NCBI RefSeq assembly: GCF_900167095.1
Contig: NZ_FUXG01000008.1
Coordinates: forward strand, 62,001-126,000
DNA: 64,000 nucleotides
Direction: 5' to 3'
Source of the DNA: Oceanospirillum multiglobuliferum
Lineage (GTDB): Bacteria > Pseudomonadota > Gammaproteobacteria > Pseudomonadales > Halomonadaceae
Shown: positions 8,211-17,105 of the stretch, in pieces
How the letters are laid out: each line of letters starts with the position of its first letter
How positions within the stretch are numbered: position 1 is the stretch's first letter
Position numbers and translations under genes: made by a program
Notes under the pieces: model-generated
What the model saw: the letters and a program-made list of their open reading frames with translations, nothing else
Databases searched by the model: none
Told to the model about the DNA's origin: nothing

Positions 8211-9440
8211 ATGCGTTGGATCGTTTTTGGTGAAGATTGGGGACGCCATCCCAGCAGTACACAGCATCTGTTCAAACAGATTATCCCTCAAGATGAGGTG
8301 GTTTGGGTTAACTCTATGGGGTTACGTTTCCCACAGTTAAACAGCCATGATCTACAGCGGGCCAAAGAAAAACTCAGCGCAATGCTGAAACAGGCAAGCC
8401 ATCAGAAAGGCACTCACAACGATGAACTTCAACCACTGTTACAGCCTCAACATCTGATCCAACCTAACACTATCCCCCTGTTCAAAAGTAGCAAGGTGCG
8501 GCAGTTTAATTGTCATCAGCTGCGTAAACAGCTTGTGCGGCTACCGAAAGCTGAAACGTCACCCACGGTTTTATGGATCTCACTACCCAGTGCGGTAGAT
8601 ATGGTGGGGTTGTGCAACGAAGACTTCTCGATCTATTACTGTGGCGATGACTTTAGCTCACTAGCAGGTGTTGACCACGATGTGATCAGTAAAATGGAAG
8701 CGGAACTTGTTGAACGTTGCGACCTAATTTTAGCTGCCAGCCCAGCTCTCGCTGAGAAGTTTCCTGTTGGAAAAACACGACTGCTAGAACATGGCGTTGA
8801 CTATGACCTTTTTAGCCAGCCAAGAACTAAACCTTATCACTTTTCTGAGCGCCCAGTTATTGGCTTTTATGGCCAATTAGCCGATTGGGTAGATATTGAG
8901 CTATTAGGGAAAATAGCAGACCAATATCCTGAGTACGACTTGATGATTATTGGTGCAGTTAATTGCAGTACTCAAATCTCAACAGGCGATCTGCTGTCAA
9001 AAAGTAATGTGCACTGGATATCTGCTCTGCCCCACCATCAATTAGCCGCTTATTGTCAGCATTGGCAAGTGGCTTTGTTACCCTTTAAAGACTGCCCACA
9101 AATTCAACACTGTAATCCATTAAAACTACGAGAGTATCTAGCCTCTGGAACCGAAGTGCTCTCAACAGCTTACCCTGCTGCTGTGGCTTATCAAGGCTTG
9201 GTGCATTTAAGTCCAGATTATCAGCACAGTAGTTTTTTAAACAGCTTAAACACAGTGCTAGAACAACAAGCCTTACAATCAACTTTGGCCCAACAGCAAC
9301 GCAAGCAACAGAGACAGCAAGCGGTTATCAATCAAAGTTGGACGCAAAAAGCCATAGAGGTTAGACAGCATGTTCTGCAAGCTACGGGGGCAGCAGGCTC
9401 AATAAGCGCTCCGCTCAATACCCTCCACTATATGGGCTAA
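8211..9440 (+). CDS. Glycosyltransferase, GT-B fold (family 1/4 type)
   Basis: A 409-residue GT-B transferase in the exopolysaccharide cluster. The N-terminus MRWIVFGEDWGRHPSSTQHL is followed by the CDLILAASPALAEKF acceptor-side motif. In the C-terminal half come PVIGFYGQLADWVD, MIIGAV and PFKDCPQIQHCNPLKLREYLASG, the last being the donor-sugar binding region with the conserved KLREYLA. The ATG at 8211 is chosen; an in-frame TTG at 8166 lacks a ribosome site and adds residues unlike the family. Low overall similarity to named enzymes is expected and the sugar is unknown. Confidence 0.8.
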   Translation: MRWIVFGEDWGRHPSSTQHLFKQIIPQDEVVWVNSMGLRFPQLNSHDLQRAKEKLSAMLKQASHQKGTHNDELQPLLQPQHLIQPNTIPLFKSSKVRQFNCHQLRKQLVRLPKAETSPTVLWISLPSAVDMVGLCNEDFSIYYCGDDFSSLAGVDHDVISKMEAELVERCDLILAASPALAEKFPVGKTRLLEHGVDYDLFSQPRTKPYHFSERPVIGFYGQLADWVDIELLGKIADQYPEYDLMIIGAVNCSTQISTGDLLSKSNVHWISALPHHQLAAYCQHWQVALLPFKDCPQIQHCNPLKLREYLASGTEVLSTAYPAAVAYQGLVHLSPDYQHSSFLNSLNTVLEQQALQSTLAQQQRKQQRQQAVINQSWTQKAIEVRQHVLQATGAAGSISAPLNTLHYMG

Positions 9441-9443
9441 GTC

Positions 9444-11900
9444 ATGATAATTTATCCGCATTTGGCAATGTTTTATCTTGTATTAACTCTGACTCTGCTC
9501 AATAGCACTACAGCGCTGGCAACAGAGGCAGCGGCCAAAATACTCAGTCCTCTGACTGAGCCTTATGGCAAACAATATTGGACACTGCCTACAGGAATTG
9601 AAAAAGGGCAGCAGTTAATCATTCATGGACAAGTCATTGGCAATGAGGAAAAACCTCAGCGGCTATTAATCAGAATCGACAGTCAAAATAGCCATAATTA
9701 CCAAAGTCGTTTTAATTTAGAGCTGCTATTTCCTGCGGGAAATTTCCGCCATCAACTAGACTTGGACCAACTGTTCACCAGCGCCAAGAAAAGGTTGCTC
9801 AGCACAGATATTCGACAGCTTTATATTGTTCCCCTAGACCAAGACTTTCGTTTTCAGAAGATTCAATTACAAGTTAAACCTCAGGCACCTGAGGGGATAA
9901 TCGGTTGGGATTTTGGTGCAAAAGATCAAAATCCTGCTTGGGGATTTACTGCGGTCTCACCGGATAGCACAACAGCAGGCATACAGATTCAAGGGGCGAG
10001 TCGTGTACGTCAACGTCCCTATTTTGATGATCTAATTCAAGATGGCATTGAAGGTTTAACCGACCTTCAGCTGCCCTTAGCCAACGGTCTTTGGCACCTC
10101 AGATTATGGACTGAAGACATTGGCGAGTGGGAGTATTTTCCTCACGCCCTAGAACAACGTATTAAAGTGAATGGGCAGACTATTTATCAGCAAAACCTGA
10201 CGCCAACACAATGGATAGCAGAGCATTATCTAACAGCTCTACCGATTTTAAATACGGGGTTTGCCCCAAGTTTGAAACTGGCACAGCAGCGCTTTTGGTA
10301 CAGTATAGGCAGTAAGCGTGGCAGACCTGTCGACACATTGGTACAAGTCAATAATGGTCAGATTCATCTTAGTTTCAGTAGCCCTGACTCGGCTGGGCGC
10401 TTTATTTCAGCACTTATCGCTGTTCCAGTAGAGATGAAATATCCAGAAAGCCGAAAGATTTTGAACCGCTTTGAGCAACTACGTGCAGACCAGTTTGCCA
10501 ACCACTGGCCTGTAGTGAACAATCACAACCTGCTACAAGCTCTGCCCAAACCTTATCAAGGGGAAACCCTAGCTTATGCGGATCAAGAAAAACTGATTTT
10601 GCACTTCACCTTTGAACGGACTTTGCCCGCATTAAATGCCATTAATCTACCCGTTAATAACCTGCAGCTATATCAAGTACGCCAGCAGCTTAAACGTGTT
10701 GGCGGTCAAGAGCAGGCACTGCAACAAGAGGCTATTTTAGATCCGTTACCAATCGATAATCTAAGCCTACAACAGCTTCAGCCCAAAGCAGGCGAGCATT
10801 GGCTGTTAGTTGCTGATTTTGATGCGTCTCAATGGGTTGAGCATCAACACCGCAATGGAGCGCCGTGGGGGCTTGAGTTTGGCACGCAAACAAGAGCTAT
10901 CACCTTACAAGCACTAAATCTAAAGCTGCCACCTGCACCTGTACCCGTCGGTATCTATCTAGATTATGCGCCTCATCTCACTTGGTTTGACTCATCTGCC
11001 GCTCAACAACAAAGCCAATGTGACTATCGACTGCTCAAAAAGCTTGGTTTAACTGGAGTTGCGCCTGCATTACCCACACCTAGCCTGAACCAAGAGCAAG
11101 TGTTTAAACAGGCTGTGCAGCAGCCTCTGTTAGCTGGTTTATTACCACCTTTTCCCGCTTACACCCCCGTCAAACGCTTGCTTGCCCAATATGACCAATC
11201 CGCTAGTTTGCAACAACTGGCAAAACTCAGCTCAGTCTCTCCGTTACTGCTATGGTCATTGGCTGATGAACCTGGTTTACACCCTGAACAAGACCAACAA
11301 CTGAGTTTACTTGGCCAAAGCCTGCATCGCGTACTCCCCAAAGCACAACGCATGGCGCAGTTGAATCAAGCAGAACATGACGCAAGACTAGAGCAGTTTG
11401 ATGCGGTGTTATTGAATCAAGGTTATCGACTCAATGCTCAGCGTTTGGCGCAGCTACAACAGAAAAACAAAGCGCTTTATCTATATAACTTACCCAACTT
11501 GCGTTTAGCAGCGGGTTATTACCTATGGCGAAGCAATGCCAAAGGCTTTTGGCAATGGCATGGCCGAATGCCGACCGCTCACCCTTTTGACCCCACCGAT
11601 GGCCGAGAGGACGACGTACAGTTTTTGCTACCCAGCGCGGAAGTGTGCGGTGCAACCCAGATTAACAGCCGGCTCATCAGTTTAGTTCAAGGTATAGAGG
11701 ATTTACGCTGGCTCACTTGGTTAGAGCAACAAGCACAGCAAAACTTAGACGCTGCGTTATTACAACAGCAAATTCAGCAACAGATAAGCTTGAACTGGTC
11801 TCAAAACACCATGACCAACCAACAGCTAGACCAACTGACCCAGCAGATCAAGCATCTATGGCAAAATTTTAGTTTCGCTAAACTTCAAAAAATACAGTAA
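9444..11900 (+). CDS. Large secreted protein, DUF4091 / glycosidase-like C-terminus
   Basis: An 818-residue exported protein that ends the exopolysaccharide cluster, starting 3 bases after the preceding stop. A signal peptide is clear (hydrophobic residues 8-25, likely cut after ALA). The first 500 residues look like beta-sandwich, carbohydrate-binding modules. The last 300 contain GIYLDYAPHLTWFD, LLWSLADEP with acidic residues where TIM-barrel glycosidases keep catalytic ones, and a GYYLWRSNAKGFWQWH...LVQGIEDLRWLTWL ending that resembles DUF4091 proteins linked to glycoside hydrolases. It may trim or bind the exported polymer in the periplasm. This is inference; I do not recognise a named family for the whole protein. 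Confidence 0.6.
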   Translation: MIIYPHLAMFYLVLTLTLLNSTTALATEAAAKILSPLTEPYGKQYWTLPTGIEKGQQLIIHGQVIGNEEKPQRLLIRIDSQNSHNYQSRFNLELLFPAGNFRHQLDLDQLFTSAKKRLLSTDIRQLYIVPLDQDFRFQKIQLQVKPQAPEGIIGWDFGAKDQNPAWGFTAVSPDSTTAGIQIQGASRVRQRPYFDDLIQDGIEGLTDLQLPLANGLWHLRLWTEDIGEWEYFPHALEQRIKVNGQTIYQQNLTPTQWIAEHYLTALPILNTGFAPSLKLAQQRFWYSIGSKRGRPVDTLVQVNNGQIHLSFSSPDSAGRFISALIAVPVEMKYPESRKILNRFEQLRADQFANHWPVVNNHNLLQALPKPYQGETLAYADQEKLILHFTFERTLPALNAINLPVNNLQLYQVRQQLKRVGGQEQALQQEAILDPLPIDNLSLQQLQPKAGEHWLLVADFDASQWVEHQHRNGAPWGLEFGTQTRAITLQALNLKLPPAPVPVGIYLDYAPHLTWFDSSAAQQQSQCDYRLLKKLGLTGVAPALPTPSLNQEQVFKQAVQQPLLAGLLPPFPAYTPVKRLLAQYDQSASLQQLAKLSSVSPLLLWSLADEPGLHPEQDQQLSLLGQSLHRVLPKAQRMAQLNQAEHDARLEQFDAVLLNQGYRLNAQRLAQLQQKNKALYLYNLPNLRLAAGYYLWRSNAKGFWQWHGRMPTAHPFDPTDGREDDVQFLLPSAEVCGATQINSRLISLVQGIEDLRWLTWLEQQAQQNLDAALLQQQIQQQISLNWSQNTMTNQQLDQLTQQIKHLWQNFSFAKLQKIQ

Positions 11901-11933
11901 GTTAAAGAGACTATAGATCATTCTGAGGTGGTT

Positions 11934-12683
11934 ATGAAAACATCACTACAGCAGTTAAATGAACGCAAAACCATTGCTTTATTTGTTGATGGAGATAACT
12001 TCTCTGCCGAACTGGCACAACCTATGATCGAGCAGCTAAAAACCTTAGGCACGGTGCCCATTCGCCGAGTCTTTGGTGATTGGGCAAAACCTAATAACCA
12101 TCTTTGGGTAGAGCGCCAGTTTGAAGGTAACTTTCAGCTGGTACATCAATCTAGACTTACTTCACAAGGTAAAAACTCATCAGACATCGCCCTAGTGGTG
12201 GACGCCTGCATAGAAGCCTTTTCAGGACGCTATAACGCCATTGCCATAGCAGGACAAGATACCGACTATACCCCCTTGCTTATCCGTTTAGGGCAGCTAG
12301 GATTTGAAACCATATTGATAGGTGACCAAAGTAACACTCCAGACGTGCTGATCAGAAGCGCCAAACATTACATCCCCCTAGAACAACCCAAAACACAGTT
12401 TCAGCCATTAGTGCGAGTGATTGACGACATTGAAAAAGAACAGCGTAAAACCCTCACCAGCACTTACCATGAGGCTCTATCACTACAACAAAAAAAGAAA
12501 GCCGGACGCAGTTCAACCCAATGTAATTTCAGTATTTTTTGTGCCTTGATCAAGCGAAAGGGGCTATTCCCACAGGATTTTGTCGCCAACCAGAGTAAAT
12601 GGAAACCTGTGTTAGAACAGCTTTTTGGTAACAAAGTACAGTTTAGCGAGAACAACCAATACTTTAGCCTAGGTGGTAAATAG
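11934..12683 (+). CDS. NYN domain protein (LabA/DUF88 family)
   Basis: A 249-residue protein with an N-terminal NYN (PIN-like) nuclease fold, probably a metal-dependent RNase. The acidic residues expected in the active site are present: FVDGDNF (D19, D21), SSDIALVVDA and GQDTDYTPL. The C-terminal 90 residues (about 160-249) form a second small domain, perhaps an OST-HTH/LOTUS-like RNA-binding unit. The ATG at 11934 has TGAGG upstream; GTG at 11928 is possible. It follows the exopolysaccharide cluster with a 33-base gap but has no evident link to it. Confidence 0.78.
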   Translation: MKTSLQQLNERKTIALFVDGDNFSAELAQPMIEQLKTLGTVPIRRVFGDWAKPNNHLWVERQFEGNFQLVHQSRLTSQGKNSSDIALVVDACIEAFSGRYNAIAIAGQDTDYTPLLIRLGQLGFETILIGDQSNTPDVLIRSAKHYIPLEQPKTQFQPLVRVIDDIEKEQRKTLTSTYHEALSLQQKKKAGRSSTQCNFSIFCALIKRKGLFPQDFVANQSKWKPVLEQLFGNKVQFSENNQYFSLGGK

Positions 12684-12780
12684 CTTGTTATTTTTCAAGG
12701 ATCACGCGGGCATTTTTGTTACTCAGCGCCCGAACAATAGTATTTCGGTACTGTTTAAGTATTCTGCTAAAAAGTAGGTA

Positions 12781-13095
12781 TCAATCAATAGGTTCTCGAC
12801 ACTCATAAATAATGGTCCACGGGCTATATATAGACAGCGGTAACCAAGGAGAGTAAGAAGCTATGACATTAAAACCTGAAAGCTCTACCGTAACAGTATC
12901 CCATTGCTGATTAGCGCAGCTATAACTCACATCCAATGGTGGGCTATATTCAACTACGCCGCTTAAACCGAGGTGATGCCATGTTTCGCGCTCTACGGTA
13001 TCTTCCATTTCAGGACCGTTAACAAAGTTCATTGTACTACAGGCAGTAAGGGGTAAGGAGACAACTAGAAGTACCAACCGAAGCCATTTATTCAT
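12781..13095 (-). CDS. Small lipoprotein of unknown function
   Basis: A 104-residue protein with a type II signal peptide: MNKWLRLVLLVVSLPLTACS, lipobox LTAC, lipidated C19. The mature part has two further Cys (in SYSCANQQW and YECREPID), which could form a disulfide. I do not recognise the family. The ATG at 13095 has AAGGAGCG upstream and overlaps the end of the Bor-like gene by 8 bases, so it is the last gene of the two-component operon. Its position suggests an envelope role tied to the PhoPQ-like system. Confidence 0.7.
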   Translation of the reverse strand: MNKWLRLVLLVVSLPLTACSTMNFVNGPEMEDTVERETWHHLGLSGVVEYSPPLDVSYSCANQQWDTVTVELSGFNVIASYSPWLPLSIYSPWTIIYECREPID

Positions 13096-13390
13096 TTTTC
13101 GCTCCTTTACACCAAACTCGCGCAGATCTTTCTTCACGTATACCAAAAGTAATAATGGTAAAAAACAAGTTAGATAGTGTCGATACCGACTGCATCTGTT
13201 CAACTGCACGCCCCTGGCAAACTTCACGCACATTGACAGAATGTTCTCCTTTTAATCCCCACCACCAATAAACATAGGTTTGTTGGAAGTCTGGAGGCAC
13301 TTTTGTTTTCCCTGCACTATCTGTCCGAATAGTAACGGACGTGCATGCTGCCAGTGCAAGCACCAAAACTAAAACTAACATTCTTTTCAT
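13088..13390 (-). CDS. Bor/Iss family lipoprotein
   Basis: A 100-residue outer-membrane lipoprotein resembling phage lambda Bor and E. coli Iss, which raise serum resistance. The signal peptide MKRMLVLVLVLALAACTS has lipobox LAAC (C16). The Bor pattern follows: YWWWGLKGEHSVNVREVC, then LSNLFFTIITFGI and a closing RVWCKG, with two Cys spaced as in Bor. It overlaps the kinase stop by 4 bases (ATGA), so it is co-translated with the histidine kinase. Bor family genes are often mobile, but here it sits inside a conserved-looking operon. Confidence 0.75.
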   Translation of the reverse strand: MKRMLVLVLVLALAACTSVTIRTDSAGKTKVPPDFQQTYVYWWWGLKGEHSVNVREVCQGRAVEQMQSVSTLSNLFFTIITFGIREERSARVWCKGAKNE

Positions 13391-14730
13391 TCATCCCCCT
13401 TTTGAGTTGGAAAAGTCAGAGTAAAACAAGCGCCACCCAGTGTAGATCGACCAGCGGTAATACCACCGTCATAACTATTTACGATATCAAAAACTACAGA
13501 AAGCCCTATACCTTGACCAAAGCCTTGACTATCCAAACGCTCTCCTCGCTTAAATATATGTATGGCTTGATCGTTAGAGAATCCTTCGCCATCATCCTCA
13601 ATCGTCAGTATTAATTGCTGAGAATCTTGTTTGGCGTATATATTGATAGTCTTTTTTGCATACCGGAATGCATTGTCTAGCAGGTTACCTAATATTTCCA
13701 TTAGGTCATTTTCGTCACCATAAAATTGAGCATCTGAATCAACATCAATTTCAACGACTAGGTTGCTATCTCTGTAAGCATGATTAAGCACATCTATCAA
13801 GTCGTCTAATACTTCAGTGATGCTTGTACCTTGATGAAGTAAACTGTGTCCCGAAATAACTGCTCGGCGCAGTTGATACTCAATACTTTGATCAATACGT
13901 ACCATCGCTTTTTGTAGTACATCATTCTTATTAGGTAAAAGCTGTAGTTCGCCTTTTACTATCGCTAAGGGCGTTTTTAAGCTATGCGCCAAATCAGCCA
14001 TTGCGGCTCGGTATTTTTCCCTTTGTGTATGCTCTTTGCGAATCAATGCATTAAGGTTAGTTGTTACGCCGAACAGCTCAGCAGGATAAGTTCTAGATAG
14101 CTGTTTTTGTTCACCTTTCTCAAGGCTTCGAATTTCCTTCTCAAGCGTGTTAATTGGCTTAAAAGATGAGCGAAGCACCAAGTGTTGACCTAACAACAAA
14201 CTCAAGGTGATTAAGGAAAACCCACTACCCAACCACCAGCGGAATCCTGTTAGCTCTTGCTGGATAAACGTTTCATCTTCCGCTACAACAAATTGATAGC
14301 GCTCCAACCCATTAGGTGTATCCCAAGCAATTGTGTAACTCATTGTCAGCAATACTTGGCCGTTAATGGTTTGCTTTTGCCAGACCCAAGTACCGGTTTC
14401 TTGAGTGGTAGAATTGAGATCAGGTACTTGTCCCAGAGATAGGGAGTGCCAAAGAGGTTGTAGCTGATAATCTAGTACCAAAGCCCATAGGCCTGAATTT
14501 AGTGTATTAAAGCGTGGGTTACGTAGTATATCTGGTAACGATAAGGAGTGAGGCTTCTTTTCAGCAACTGATAATAGATTAAAAATATGTAGACGTAAGC
14601 GTTGAGCCGAAGACTGCTCAAGTTCGGAGCGATAGCTATAATCCATGACAAATAGGCTTACGCACATTACTATAACTAGCGTAATCGCGCTGTGTAAAAA
14701 AAAGCGTCGGCGCAAAGATATTTGAGTCAT
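13387..14730 (-). CDS. PhoQ-like sensor histidine kinase
   Basis: Inner-membrane sensor kinase of 447 residues. Two transmembrane helices (about 10-30 and 168-188) flank a periplasmic sensor of about 135 residues. HAMP-like linker and DHp follow with the phospho-accepting H249 in DLAHSLKTPLA, which is PhoQ-like rather than the usual HELRTPL. The N box (EILGNLLDNAFRYA), G1 (EDDGEGF) and G2 (GQGIGLSVV) are intact. It overlaps the regulator gene by 4 bases. The periplasmic part is short on acidic clusters, so a Mg2+/peptide sensing role like that of PhoQ is not shown by the sequence. Confidence 0.87.
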   Translation of the reverse strand: MTQISLRRRFFLHSAITLVIVMCVSLFVMDYSYRSELEQSSAQRLRLHIFNLLSVAEKKPHSLSLPDILRNPRFNTLNSGLWALVLDYQLQPLWHSLSLGQVPDLNSTTQETGTWVWQKQTINGQVLLTMSYTIAWDTPNGLERYQFVVAEDETFIQQELTGFRWWLGSGFSLITLSLLLGQHLVLRSSFKPINTLEKEIRSLEKGEQKQLSRTYPAELFGVTTNLNALIRKEHTQREKYRAAMADLAHSLKTPLAIVKGELQLLPNKNDVLQKAMVRIDQSIEYQLRRAVISGHSLLHQGTSITEVLDDLIDVLNHAYRDSNLVVEIDVDSDAQFYGDENDLMEILGNLLDNAFRYAKKTINIYAKQDSQQLILTIEDDGEGFSNDQAIHIFKRGERLDSQGFGQGIGLSVVFDIVNSYDGGITAGRSTLGGACFTLTFPTQKGDE

Positions 14731-15407
14731 AATTCACTTTTTATTGAAAAGCGATAGCCACGTCCGCGTAACGTCTCAATAGGCTTGATAGTGTTGGTTG
14801 GATCCAGCTTGCGTCTTAAGCGCCCTATAAGCACCTCGAGCACATTCATATCTCGATCATTGTCGTCATTATACAGGCAATCCATAAGCGCAGCCTTAGA
14901 TATAATGCGTTTAGAGTTCCTTAAAAAATAATCAAGTAACTTATACTCAAACGCAGTTAAATCTATTTCTTCATCATTCACCCAAAGCTCTTGGGTTTGA
15001 GTATCAAGTTTAATTGCACCATGTTGAATTATATGAGAACTATAGCCAGATGCACGTCTAAGTATTGCCTCTACCCGTGCCAATAGCTCTTCAATTTCAA
15101 AAGGTTTAACTAAATAGTCATCAGCTCCAGCCTTTAAGCCTTGCACTTTATCTCGCCAACTACTGCGAGCAGTCAAAATTAGAATCGGCAAGGTGTTGTT
15201 TTCTGAGCGCAGGCTTTTGATCACTTCCAAACCAGATATCTTAGGTAAACCAATGTCAATAATGGCCATATCATATTCATATTCACGAGCACGATATAAA
15301 CCATCGTCACCATCGGAGCTTATGTCTACTTCATATTGCTCTAAAACTAAGTTCTCAGCCAACTGGCGCTGTAATTCAAGGTCATCTTCAATGATTAAAA
15401 TTTTCAT
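14727..15407 (-). CDS. OmpR/PhoP family response regulator
   Basis: A 226-residue two-domain regulator. The receiver domain (1-115) has the acidic pair E7-D8-D9, phospho-acceptor D51 in AIIDIGLP, and LVKPFE with the conserved Lys. The winged-helix DNA-binding domain (about 128-222) ends with VLIGRLRRKLD...IETLRGRGYRF, as in PhoP and QseB. MKILIIEDD at 15407 is the standard family start; the 11 codons before it are not used because the preceding gene stops only 1 base upstream. The likely partner is the PhoQ-like kinase downstream; targets may include the divergent mipA-like gene. Confidence 0.9.
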   Translation of the reverse strand: MKILIIEDDLELQRQLAENLVLEQYEVDISSDGDDGLYRAREYEYDMAIIDIGLPKISGLEVIKSLRSENNTLPILILTARSSWRDKVQGLKAGADDYLVKPFEIEELLARVEAILRRASGYSSHIIQHGAIKLDTQTQELWVNDEEIDLTAFEYKLLDYFLRNSKRIISKAALMDCLYNDDNDRDMNVLEVLIGRLRRKLDPTNTIKPIETLRGRGYRFSIKSEL

Positions 15408-15408
15408 C

Positions 15409-15849
15409 TTACTTGCTCTCATCACTGGCGTTTGAAGCATTAACTGTAATAGTTTTTACCACACCTTCTTCAGAAATAATTCGAACGAGATAAGTCGCAA
15501 CACCATTTCTAGTTTGTTTTTCCGCATTAAGTACCGTGCCTGGGTAAAGGATAGAAGCTTGTTTAATCGCTGAACGTAAGTCCAAAGTTCTAGATGTGCC
15601 ATCTTTAGACAACGATCCCTTCGGCGTGCGAATCATGGGTGAGCGTTGCACACGTTCTTCAACCCAACGGGTAAATGGCCAAGTAATACGTTCGACTTTG
15701 TTCGTTACATCATCGTTATCGCTATTGTACTGTTGCTCAGTATCTGATAATGGCTTATCACCAACATTCGATGGCAGATTATCAGCTAACACAAAAGGAG
15801 GTAGTGCTAGGATATTGATTAATAACAACAAATTGAGGAAGAGTTTCAT
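15409..15849 (-). CDS. Periplasmic PepSY domain protein
   Basis: A 146-residue exported protein with a signal peptide (MKLFLNLLLLINILALPPFVLA) and a C-terminal PepSY domain (about 90-142: DLRSAIKQASILYPGTVLNA, then a YLVRII strand and KTITVNA). PepSY domains bind or inhibit periplasmic partners. The middle segment is polar and may be disordered. It is the first gene of the operon, ending one base before the regulator start, so it is probably an accessory sensor or modulator of the kinase (inference). Confidence 0.78.
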   Translation of the reverse strand: MKLFLNLLLLINILALPPFVLADNLPSNVGDKPLSDTEQQYNSDNDDVTNKVERITWPFTRWVEERVQRSPMIRTPKGSLSKDGTSRTLDLRSAIKQASILYPGTVLNAEKQTRNGVATYLVRIISEEGVVKTITVNASNASDESK

Positions 15850-15923
15850 CAGTGCAGTAACGACCGTAATGAGCTATATCTATTTTCTTGTGGGCTAAGG
15901 CACCCTTCACTAGACAGTATAAC

Positions 15924-16029
15924 CTCAGTAGTTGAACTGAGACTGACATTTGGTACAAGTGCTGCAAATTATTTCTGAAAAAAATACCACTTTCAGGTTC
16001 AGTTCAGCTTTTTGCCAGTTTGAGTTCAG
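15924..16029. promoter_or_regulatory. Repeat-rich control region between pepSY-phoPQ and mipA genes
   Basis: Two kinds of signal lie in this 257-base divergent intergenic region. CTCAGT-N6-ACTGAG at 15924-15941 is an inverted repeat close to the PepSY gene. TTCAG occurs four times in one orientation at 15992-15996, 15998-16002, 16003-16007 and 16025-16029, about 80-115 bases before the mipA-like start. Direct repeats of this size are typical of binding sites of OmpR-family regulators such as the one encoded next door. Autoregulation plus control of mipA is a reasonable inference. Confidence 0.4.
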
Positions 16030-16106
16030 GCGAGCGCTGTAAAATTCATCTTGTCATCAGATTTTAATCAGCTCATAGCGGCTAAGCTTAAATAAGAGAA
16101 CCTATC

Positions 16107-16943
16107 ATGCTAACCAACTATATCGACAAGACACAACAATCAGCAGCAAATAATGGTAAAAACTGTACTATTCGCACCTCTGCTAGCTTGTTACTCACAG
16201 GCCTAATTTCATTTAATGCAATTGCCAGCGATAGTGACTCATTTGCACCAGGTGATAGTGGTAGCAAATGGGTTGTTGGAGGTTATGTTGGCAGTTTTAA
16301 CAATCCTCTCATCGGTGAAGGTAGGGAAGGCTATGCTGGCTTGAATATTGAATATCGTGGCGAAAAACTTTTCGTCAAAGATAATGAGTTAGGTTACAAC
16401 TTGTATCGCAATGCTGAGTTTAGCGTGGGTGTACTACTGACAGGCAATGGTTCATTACTGTCGGATAAAAATGATTATAAAAATAATAGCAAGCTTGTAG
16501 GGCTGAAAGAGCGTGATGGTACATTAGATGCGGGCTTTTATCTAATGCATAAAAATGAGCGAGGCCGCTTAAAAGTTAAATTATTAGATGAAATAACAGG
16601 CAAGCATAGTGGCATGTCTGCGAATGTGGACTATATGTTTGACTACAAAGTAAGTGACTGGAATATTACCCCATACTTAGGTGCAAACTGGAATAGTGCC
16701 AATATGGTTAACCATTTTTATGGTGTGAGCATAGCAGAGGCCACTGTGAACCGTGCAGCTTACAGTGGTAATAGTACAGTCAACCTCTATACAGGTATTA
16801 ATGGCCGCTATGACATCACACCACATTGGGATATTGAAGTGGGTGCTAGTTATATTCATATTGGTAAGGGGATTCGTGACAGCAGTATTGTTAACGATAG
16901 TCATGTAATCGCAAGCCATGTTGGTGTGAACTATAACTTCTAA
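16107..16943 (+). CDS. MipA/OmpV family outer membrane protein
   Basis: A 278-residue predicted outer-membrane beta-barrel. The N-terminus is long for a signal peptide, with a hydrophobic stretch at about 27-40 and likely cleavage after AIA. GGYVGSFNNPLIG opens the barrel, alternating strands follow, and it ends HVGVNYNF with the C-terminal Phe needed for BAM insertion. MipA/OmpV proteins are scaffolds or small-molecule channels. The gene diverges from a PhoPQ-like operon whose regulator may control it, and is followed by a strong terminator at 17020. Confidence 0.82.
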   Translation: MLTNYIDKTQQSAANNGKNCTIRTSASLLLTGLISFNAIASDSDSFAPGDSGSKWVVGGYVGSFNNPLIGEGREGYAGLNIEYRGEKLFVKDNELGYNLYRNAEFSVGVLLTGNGSLLSDKNDYKNNSKLVGLKERDGTLDAGFYLMHKNERGRLKVKLLDEITGKHSGMSANVDYMFDYKVSDWNITPYLGANWNSANMVNHFYGVSIAEATVNRAAYSGNSTVNLYTGINGRYDITPHWDIEVGASYIHIGKGIRDSSIVNDSHVIASHVGVNYNF

Positions 16944-17019
16944 TTTTAAGTCAACAAACTGGCTATTATTGAATCGGTCGAAATTATATTTCAGTGGGTT
17001 CTAGCGTCAGGATTTAAAA

Positions 17020-17053
17020 AAAGGCGCAGATACAATACTGTATCTGCGCCTTT
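17020..17053. terminator. Bidirectional terminator between convergent genes
   Basis: A perfect 15-bp stem (17020-17034 with 17039-17053) with a 4-base loop. A-rich sequence lies to its left and TTTA to its right, so it can stop the mipA-like gene on the plus strand and the P-loop kinase gene on the minus strand. Confidence 0.85.
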
Positions 17054-17105
17054 ACTCTCAATATTGAACGAGATGTATAACAGAGGACAATGAACACTGA
17101 TGCTC

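Noticed and set aside
13088-13390. Bor-like gene as evidence for a prophage
   Set aside because: No other phage gene nearby; the gene is embedded in a two-component operon.
15409-15440. Longer response regulator start at 15440
   Set aside because: It would overlap the PepSY gene end and add residues not found before the standard MKILIIEDD receiver start.
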